Source: Acanthococcus lagerstroemiae (taxonomy: Eukaryota; Arthropoda; Insecta; Hemiptera; Eriococcidae). Taken from it: a stretch of 64,000 nt of DNA. Under the pieces are notes generated by a model. It ran no database searches and had not been told where the DNA came from. It saw nothing but the letters and a program-made list of their open reading frames with translations. Within the stretch, counting starts at the first letter, position 1. Each line of letters begins with the position of its first letter. Shown in pieces: positions 56,395-64,000 of the stretch. The stretch spans positions 27,670,499 to 27,734,498 of the forward strand of contig CM063107.1 of assembly GCA_031841125.1 (NCBI GenBank). Reading direction: 5' to 3'. The position numbers were made by a program, and so were the translations under genes.

Positions 56395-57300
56395 CAAAAA
56401 TAGAAATACGAGTTCCTTGGGGTTTTTGATCTCGAATATCGCATCAGATTTTGAATTCAATTCTGATTTGAGCTCAAAAATTCAAATTGGACAAAATTAA
56501 ATTGCCTTTGAAAATTTGAATACGGTATCGCAACAGAATTATAACAGATTTCTAATTTGATACCGATTCGGGACCTAAATTTCAACTTTTAAGCTCAAAA
56601 AGGGCAAAATTAAATTGGCTTAAAAATTTGAACGAAGTATCGAAAAAAGGGTTTCTTGGATCACTGATTCCAATTATTGCAACAGATAGTTGATTAAGTT
56701 CTAATTTGAGGCCCATAAATCCAAATTTTGAGGCAAAAATGGGTCAAAATCAAGTTGACTCAAAAACTTGAAAAAATTGTCAATTTTTTGGAGAGAGGGG
56801 TTGCTGGTTTTGAATACAGCATCAGACTTAGGATCTTGCTCTGATTTGGACCACAGATTCAACATTTTTCATACGTCAAAGCTAGGAAACTAACTTGTAT
56901 TAAAATTTTTCTATGCAATAAAGTAATTTCATTACATTTTGCATCAAGATATATGCAAAACTCGTATCTCCAATTTTTCGAGAGAAAAAAAAAAAGAAAA
57001 TAATTTTTTAATTTTCCTACAATTTCAGTTGAAAATTATTTTCATTGACATGAGTAGCAAGCTTGCGTAGATTGGAATTACAAATTTGCAGGGTAAAATT
57101 GAAGTTTTTGTCTCTGCGTCGCACAAAATGTGTCAGAAGAATTAATTAGAATAAGTTTACTTGATCTGGAATAGTGAAGAAACAATTGAAAGGTGTTACT
57201 TTGGTCGTCGCTATTGCATCAAATTCTGAATCCAGTCCTATTTTGAATTCTGGAATTCAAATTTCAAAATAGAAATTCTCATTTTAACAACTTTTTAATT
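56395..57300. repeat. Degenerate repeats (right arm)
   Basis: Mirror of 36400-37340 with the same three or four irregular units. Confidence 0.5.
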
Positions 57301-57334
57301 TTAAAATTAAATCTAGCCATAGTAGTTGAAGACT

Positions 57335-57543
57335 GGGGGTCTGGTTCGCCGAGTGGATAGCGCGCTGGTCTCAGAATCCGGGGTCTCGGGTTCGAGCCCA
57401 CGTAGCAACTCGCTACATTTCGACATAGGCCGGTTTTCCGGTATAAAGTGATGAAGGCTAAGCCAGCCCTAACAGCCTCCCCGACGTCTCTGAGGTAGTG
57501 CTCGAAAGGGCGGATTCCAGGGCTCGGGTTGAGAGCAAAAATT
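57335..57543 (+). mobile_element. tRNA-derived SINE, copy 4' (right arm)
   Basis: Mirror of 36181-36389. Head GGGGTCTGGTTCGCCGAGTG, B box GGGTTCGAGCCC, tail GGGTTGAGAGCAAAAATT. The flanks GTAGTTGAAG and GTGATTGAAG match at 9 of 10 positions, slightly better than in the left arm. The CGCC at the A box is a private change. Confidence 0.9.
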
Positions 57544-57547
57544 AGAA

Positions 57548-58025
57548 AAGAAAGTGATTGAAGTTTAACATAAGATTCGTCATAAAATACGCCATTTTTC
57601 TTCAAAACATCTTCCAAGAAGAGGTTTTCAAATAAATGAAGAAAGAAAGAAAGAACCAACTTTACAAAAATTGCACATATTTGACTTAGAAAAGAATTCA
57701 AAATATAATTTGTTGAAAAAAGAAATCGAATAAAATACTCAGGAGATTTAAGATAGAACTGTCGGGGGGGGGGGGTATTCTGATGAAATGATGACATTTA
57801 CTCAACGTTAATCGAATGAATGTCACCTGATAAACTATTCTTATGGTTCTTGGATTTACTGAACACTTTTTTTTAACACACCCCCACCTCTACAGGGAGC
57901 CAACACACAAAAATTAAGATTGGAAGCTATCAGTACATCGATCTTGGAGTTCTTTGAGTTGACGATTTCATTTTTGAGGACATTTCTGCTCCCTTACTCA
58001 CAATGTTTCACTGGCTACAACCTAA
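57548..58025. repeat. Dispersed repeat D (right arm)
   Basis: Mirror of 35690-36175. Includes a G run at about 57763-57774 opposite the C run of the left arm. Confidence 0.55.
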
Positions 58026-58222
58026 ATTACTGAAAATTGTGTAAGTGGGTATCAATGATATTGCACGTGTGCTTTTTCACGATCTTCGAAATCAAAAATT
58101 ACCCACCAGAAAGAAGAAACCTCATTTGGATGCCTCGTTCACTTTTTCGTGAGTCGATTTCGACCATTCACAGGGTAAAATATCAAATTTCAAACCTGTA
58201 AATTTGAATAGATAACAAGTCG

Positions 58223-58978
58223 TAACTTGGTCAAGGCAGTAGCAATGGAGAGCGGTTCGACTCTCCTTCAATAATTTGAAATGTTAAAGAGTTTTCATTT
58301 GAACAGAGGTATGTAGCTAGCAACATTACAAATCTGGCAAGCTCCTTTTCTAGCTCGACCCCCCCCCCATAATCTGAAATTGTACAAAAGTGGGTGAGTT
58401 TAGCAACCCTAGTTTTTTTTAACAATCTTGAAATTGTTTTCAATTAAAAATCCATGTCAATAATTTGACATTTTACATGGGTTAGTGAATTTACCAGCAG
58501 CTGCAGTTAGCAAAATTGAGAATGTTTTAAGCTTCTTCTTTTTTTTTTCCATTGACAATTTGAAATTTTAATTCTTAGTTGGAAACCCTTCCCCTCTTCA
58601 TAACGTAAAATTTTTGAAGAGTTGGTAAATTTAGCAACTCGTCAGCTTAATTATAGAACCTTCTAAGTCCCAATTTTGGCAAAACGACTTTTTTGTTGAT
58701 TGAAATAGAAGTGACTGGATCGCATCCTATGATGATAGCCAAAACATTCTAAAACGACTTCAACATTTTTTAAGAAGGAACGAAAAAAAAAGTGTAACAT
58801 TTGAATAAATGGCTCTCCTCAATGTCTTTTTGTCTCTGTAAAATTTACATAATGGCACTTGAAAGGTTTTATAATTAAGCTGACGGACTGCTATTGACAA
58901 AATTGAAAAAAATTTAGTTTTTATACTTTTATTCAACGAACCGTAAATTCTAGTTTTCAGGTAGAGAAATTCAAGCTT
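58223..58978. repeat. Satellite-like repeat field (right arm)
   Basis: Mirror of 34735-35490. Confidence 0.6.
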
Positions 58979-59022
58979 TCGCTCTCCCCCTTCTCCCTCC
59001 CGTAAAGAAATCGCTACGACTT

Positions 59023-59283
59023 TGAACGGGATCCTGAATAAGTAGATCTCACTTGTAAGAACGAATCTTAACGAGCTACATAATTTATATCTCAGTAATC
59101 TTGACTGGGTTACGTATAATGAGTTTTAACGAGAGTCCGGACGAATTTTGAAAGTGTCAACCAGGTTTTGATAGAGTCTGTCTTAGTTTTAGTAGATACT
59201 GAATGAGCTTTAACGAGTCTTAACAGAATTTAGATGAATTGTGTCAGTCTGAATGAGTTTTGAAGAATCATACGAGTATATTG
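59023..59283. repeat. Degenerate short tandem array (right arm)
   Basis: Mirror of 34430-34690, with phrases such as GAATGAGTTTTGAAGAATC and AACGAGTCTTAACAG. Confidence 0.55.
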
Positions 59284-60254
59284 TTACAAATTCCTATAAT
59301 AATGTCCTCACAGCTCTACCTTTTGATGTCATACTTGAACGGACTCGCTATACAATCTTGAATGCATAAAAATAATCTGATCCTTTGAAAAAGATGTGTG
59401 GGACGGTAAAAACTGAATTCAACCAACTCCTATGTATGTACATTCTAAATTGCCTCTCCAAGAATTGACTCGAGGATCCACCATTGATATGATATTGATA
59501 ACCGATGCAGATACAAGTTTCACACATACGAGAGTGGCACCGGTATTATTTTTCAGCATGCAATAATAAGCCTGTACGTATAGGTATGATACATCGATTT
59601 CCTTGTACAGATACAGACGTGATAGCTGATCAAATAGATAAGCCATTTAAACAGAACAGATAACACAAGCAGCCATTTTCATATAGGAAAATATGTACTC
59701 TATTAAAAGCTGGTATTTTCACATAGTGAAGCAGTGCATATCACAGTAAACTTCTGGCTGTCACGTCAAACGAATTCGCAAGATCGCAAGCTGAAACATT
59801 TATACGTAGATGCTCGTGTCAACACTCTCCGAGAAATATGAATACGTAAGTTGACTGTAATTAACTTCAAGTGTGTAATTTATAATATGGGCAGACTGCA
59901 GAGAGTGCTTACATACCTACTATATATGTATGACCAGAACGACCACATTGTCATGTATGCCGATTGGACATGAGACTATAGTTAAGTCATGCTAGTTCCA
60001 CTGGGGGTCTTACGTTTTAGGTTATTCTCCATATACACAAATAGCGACGTGGAATAGGGGGTTCATGGAGGAGCTGACAAGTATCAAAATAGTGCTGAAA
60101 GTATATTTTCACACGCATAATTTTTCAATCTTTCGGGTGGCTTTCATTGTATTTGAAGCCTACGCCAAGCCCCTCCCGCACTATTTGCGCTTACTTTATT
60201 CTTTAGTAACTTTGATTCGTGTTTTGTTTTCGGTACTTTACCAGCGAGAAAATC
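59284..60254. other. Unannotated DNA in right arm
   Basis: Mirror of 33459-34429. No gene called. Confidence 0.35.
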
Positions 60255-60461
60255 ATGGCCCAGATTCAGGAAGTGTCAATCCGCTTGACACGTTGTGACA
60301 AAAAATTTAATGACGAAGCGACTCATACCGACGACAAATATACTGTCGGAAATAATACTGTCAAAGACTTAAACCAAATCAAACAGTTCTCGATTTGGTT
60401 GACAAGGATCGACCTTCAGGAATGGAGTTCATCATCCAGTGCCGAAATGAAGTACGCTGGT
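60255..60461 (+). CDS. Candidate first coding exon, unidentified (right arm)
   Basis: Mirror of 33252-33458 with an identical predicted peptide: ATG at 60255 in AATCATGG, ending at AEMKYAG before the donor GTAAGTAAA at 60462. Identity between arms reflects the recent split and does not prove coding. No second exon is recognised in the following 3.5 kb. Confidence 0.35.
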
Positions 60462-60815
60462 GTAAGTAAATTTTTCGGACATTATTATTTTTTGCTATTA
60501 CGTATGTGAAAATTTCCTCGAATGATCTTTCCGTAATCATATCGGTATAAATTAGTAAGGGGAATATTAAACTGCACAAAAGATAAAAGGCGTTTGAACG
60601 AAAAGTAGAAGCACGAAAAAGTAATTCAAAATAACGAAATTATCAGTAGAGTTAACGAAAAACACTTTGCACGAAATGTTTAATGTTTTGGAACGAAAAA
60701 AGAACTATGGGGTGGTTGGTGCATGTAAAAGCAGGTAGGTAGATACAGAATGTAGGTTTACCCGCGAGCCTTTTTAGGCCGGGGCCTAGTTAACAAATGT
60801 CCACCTGATGAAAGT
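60462..60815. other. Unannotated DNA
   Basis: Mirror of 32898-33251, nothing recognised. Confidence 0.35.
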
Positions 60816-60826
60816 TGCCGAAAATG

Positions 60827-60927
60827 GTGTGGTGGGACGTATGGCGATGCACGCATGCCAATGTGGCCCCTGAGACACCGCACCCCCGGCACCGGAAACT
60901 ACCCTTTCGGGTATCGCATCGGTACCG
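60827..60927 (-). mobile_element. 101-bp LINE tail insertion (right arm)
   Basis: Mirror of 32786-32886, flanked by TGCCGAAAATG at 60816-60826 and 60928-60938. Confidence 0.85.
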
Positions 60928-61197
60928 TGCCGAAAATGATGACCAAATTAAAGATTTTGATATGTGACGTTGTTATCAGCCTCTACTAAAACTGAGACTA
61001 GTTTACAAATTCGACTAAGATTTTTCACCAATTGAACTTTTTATTGAAAAAAAAAAACAAGGAAAAAAAACTGAGTGGCATCTAAAGTAAATGAAATTAA
61101 TAAGCTTTAATAAAACATGCATGACGATTAAAAGCCGTTGTCTGACTCAGTAGGTGTACAACCGATCATTCACTTTAAGACCACTAGATAACACACA

Positions 61198-62052
61198 TAT
61201 CATTGTTCATAATGATGAGAAACCTTTCTCTTGTTCTGTATAGTCATTCACTAAGAAGGGTATGTGTAAATTACGTATTAAGGCTCACAAAAATGGGAAC
61301 TCTTTCTCTCTGGTTCACAAGGCAATTCATGATTCACTCAGAGGTGTAACTTGAGAAGTCACGTTATAATTCATAATAAGGTGAAACCTTCCCCTGCCTA
61401 GCGGTATAGGGTCGATTATTGGCTGGGCAGGGTATTTTGAAAACCCATATTATGGCCTATACTAGTAAGAAGTCTTTCTCTTGCTCAATATGCGGTCTAC
61501 CATTCAGGTAAGGTACAAAAGAAACCATGGTCGAATCTACAGAAACTATAACATCTAGACTAATATATGTGTAGGTATACCTATTTATAAAATAGAAAAT
61601 TGTGAAATTTCTTTTTTAATGACTATAGGAATTGGTAATGATACCAAATGGTTGTAAAGTAATTTCTAACGAGCAGGGAATATACGTATATTTTCATAGA
61701 TGGCATTTTTTGTGGAACGGGTAACCAATGGGCGATTAGATAACAATATTCGTTTTTTTATATTTATATTTTTTATTTTCTGCATTTTTTCTTCAATTGA
61801 TGGGGTTATCTGTTGGTTGCGGCCCCAGGATCCAGGCCCTCTGTGTGCACCCCTAAATCTGATCCGAAAAGTAACATGAAAACAATGTTATGACTCATTC
61901 TAATGATGAGAAGCCTCTGTTTTGCTCAACATGCGGTCTATTATTTACTTACTTATAAGAGTGCCTTCAAAACGTACAGAAAAATACGTATTATTGTCTA
62001 TAACAATGAGAAACCTTTCTTCTTCTAAACGTGTGCCATTTATGAAATTCCC
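61198..62052 (+). pseudogene. Decayed C2H2 zinc-finger array (right arm)
   Basis: Mirror of 31660-32515, easier to read on the plus strand. HNDEKPFSCSV starts near 61205, KNGNSFS near 61290, KGETFPC near 61378, SKKSFSCSICGLPF near 61465, NDEKPLFCSTCGLLF near 61900 and NNEKPFFF near 62003. The first four are spaced 80-90 bp, the length of one finger plus linker. A non-finger segment of about 390 bp separates the last two. Confidence 0.6.
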
Positions 62053-63746
62053 AAAAAGTCATCAGGAAGTACATATATTATGATTTATCAATTATCATGG
62101 TATTGAAAGATTTTAGTTGCGAGTAATCGATCATCCTTTCATATATGTAGAAATTATATAATTTTAGAAGAAAATTAGTTCTTAGTAGAAATTAAGAAAT
62201 CATAATGTAATAATTTATACAATAGGGTTAAAAAACTGCAAATGTAAAAATAAATATACACATATGTTTTTGTCACAACGGTTGATTAGATAGATGCCGA
62301 TACTTGAGTATTTTCAGAACATTGGGTATAAGCGCTAAAACTTGGAATTCCCAAAGTTGGTAGCCCTGTCGTGAAATTTCCTGAAAATGTGATCATGGAC
62401 GTTATCACCATAAGAATACATGTAACTTCAATTCGCTTTTTCTAGTCAATAAAATGTTTTCTTGGGTCATATAATAAATAAGTTCAAAAATTGAGGTCTC
62501 TAGTTTTCATTTATGAACTTGAAACAGCTCCATTTTCCATGTACTTATTAGTTGTTTACAAGTGTGTTTTGTACCCATGGTAAACCTTCATAAGAAAAAC
62601 AGTAATTTGGAAATCAACTTATTCATCTAACTGAAGCAAAAATAAAGTGCTTTAAATTACCTTTCATCATAAACTGGAGACTTCAAGCTTCAATTTGACA
62701 TGTTATATGACCCGAAAAAACCTTTTCTCAGCAATTACGAAAGGTTTAAAGTTTACCAATTTTACACGTATTCCTATGGGAACATCAACCTTGATCACCT
62801 TTTCAGTAGTCGACACTAACGAACCGGGTTACGGTTCTATCGTTTATACCATAGAGTTCCGATTATCCGGCATCAACTGGGATTTGGGTCCGCCGAATAA
62901 CTGAAAGTCCGAATAAAACAGCGTTTTTTCATTGTCTTCTCATTACGTAATATTATACAATAAAGTAGACATGAGGGGTCTAGGTGCAAACAAAACAAGT
63001 TCAAAAACTCTTATTTTTCAGAAAACACGAAAAACTGATTCCCAAAAAACATATATCACATTATGAGGCGAAAATTTCTCCAAGTCATCCCTTATAAGTT
63101 TCTGCCTCTTGTGGGGGGGGGGGGGCATAATATGTGTTAAAACATGTCAATTTTGACTCCAAAGCGACTTTTTAGCCTATTATTCTTGTAACAGCATGGA
63201 ATATTACTGACTAACACTTACTGAAATTGAAATTGTATTGTTGTGAAGTGTAAACCATTATCCTCTCATTTTGGCCAAAATTAAGAGGAAATGTAACATG
63301 CCAGGAGGAAAGGGACTTGTGAGCAAAAGAAAAAAACAACATTTTTGCGATAACAACTGTTTCTGACTAATCTTCGGCCGCTCTTTCGCGTGGTGTTGTC
63401 AAAAAACATTCTAAAAAATTTTCCCAAACTGCTGTAAGCCTTCAAAGTTGAATGTCTCGAAATGTAAAACAAATTCCAAAGAAATATTTTTTGACGAAAT
63501 AATAATGAAAAATTCGTCCAATCAACGACCAAATAATTCTGTTATCATTTCAACAACGTAAATTGAGAACCTTTTACACAATGAAACTTCGATTACAGCA
63601 AGCAGCCTGCCTAAAATGCGATCACTGAAATCCTAATCCTGAAAACTCACATGATCCATTGGAACATGTCACTTTTACCTCTAACCATGTATTTTGAAGA
63701 TCATTTTTTTACACTGAAGATATGAATTTCGCAAAAATCTGTTTGC
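62053..63746. other. Unannotated DNA in right arm
   Basis: Mirror of 29967-31659. Includes a G run near 63113-63124. The plus-strand frame at 62695-62904 differs from its left-arm partner by a few residues and is not recognised. Confidence 0.35.
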
Positions 63747-63914
63747 ATAGGCGTAAATAGGGGGGGGGGCTTGGGGGGCTTAGCCCCAAACTTCTAAATA
63801 GACTCCCCAAAACACTGAAGAATTACGAAAGAAAATGATGCGCGGGGTGGTGTTGCTTCATAATAAGGGGGCTTAAGCCCCCCCCCCAAGTTCTGAGCCC
63901 TACTTGCCCTTCTG
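63747..63914. mobile_element. hAT-like MITE, family C (right arm)
   Basis: Mirror of 29799-29966, from CATAGGCGTAAATAGGG to CCCTACTTGCCCTTCTG, with the same imperfect 8-bp flanks. Confidence 0.75.
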
Positions 63915-64000
63915 TCTATTTGCACAATTCGATTCGGCTTGCAATGCTCTATCCAGTACCGTGCCTAAATCGATTTCATGAAATTTGGATCTTGTCTCGT

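Larger units (their letters stand above)
54638..64000 (-). repeat. Right arm of 9.4-kb inverted duplication
   Basis: Reverse complement of 29713-39108, beginning at the first base after the gap (TGCGGCCTACAATAGACTTC) and still matching at the last base of the window. It carries the same features in mirror order: LINE, degenerate repeats, SINE, repeat D, satellite, oligomer array, candidate exon, LINE tail, zinc-finger remnants, MITE. The most natural reading is an alternative haplotype contig. See the findings. Confidence 0.97.

Noticed and set aside
1..64000. CRISPR array, bacterial operon or viral genome.
   Set aside because: No regular direct repeats with unique spacers, no prokaryotic gene arrangement and no recognisable viral proteins were seen. 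The introns, SINEs and LINEs mark the DNA as eukaryotic.

Overview
The window is AT-rich eukaryotic DNA dominated by transposable elements, most likely from an insect. The mix of R1/Jockey-group and RTE-type LINEs, pogo/Tigger and hAT DNA transposons, piggyBac-like and hAT-like MITEs, and a tRNA-derived SINE fits an arthropod, but no sequence here fixes the species. No bacterial-style operon, CRISPR array or virus is visible. Only one host gene is identified with confidence: a complete four-exon UBE2G1-type ubiquitin-conjugating enzyme at 45259-48451 (+), encoding 168 residues with the catalytic Cys at position 90.

Layout. 1-9.9 kb: AT-rich intergenic DNA with degenerate tandem arrays, two hAT-like MITEs and a short LINE tail. 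9.9-10.8 kb: a piggyBac-like MITE next to a LINE 3' fragment. 12.0-14.3 kb: five minus-strand coding-looking segments that may be exons of an unidentified gene. 14.7-18.4 kb: three SINE copies, the last inside a field of degenerate satellite-like repeats. 21.0-21.9 kb: the 3' end of an R1/Jockey-group LINE. 22.06-25.40 kb: a full-length but decayed pogo/Tigger element with terminal inverted repeats, subterminal repeats and a frameshifted transposase that still shows three DDE-type aspartates. 25.5-26.9 kb: a MITE, a SINE fragment, a hAT transposase fragment and another MITE, closely packed. 40.5-43.5 kb: an RTE-like LINE on the minus strand, split by a 1648-bp hAT element with a perfect 8-bp target duplication. 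43.5 kb: a SINE. 45.3-48.5 kb: UBE2G1. 52.3-53.9 kb: more LINE remnants and a pogo-like MITE.

The largest structure is a 9.4-kb inverted duplication: 29713-39108 is repeated in reverse complement at 54638-64000. The right copy starts at the first base after a run of exactly 500 Ns (54138-54637) and runs off the window end. That geometry suggests a second haplotype contig scaffolded in inverted orientation, though a real palindromic duplication is not excluded. Each feature in this block (MITE, decayed zinc-finger array, LINE tail, candidate first exon, satellite, SINE, LINE) therefore appears twice.

I found no convincing new biological system. The items most worth following are the inverted duplication, the pogo-like element with its AT-hook tail and subterminal repeats, the SINE family with clear target duplications, and the unidentified exon cluster at 12-14.3 kb.
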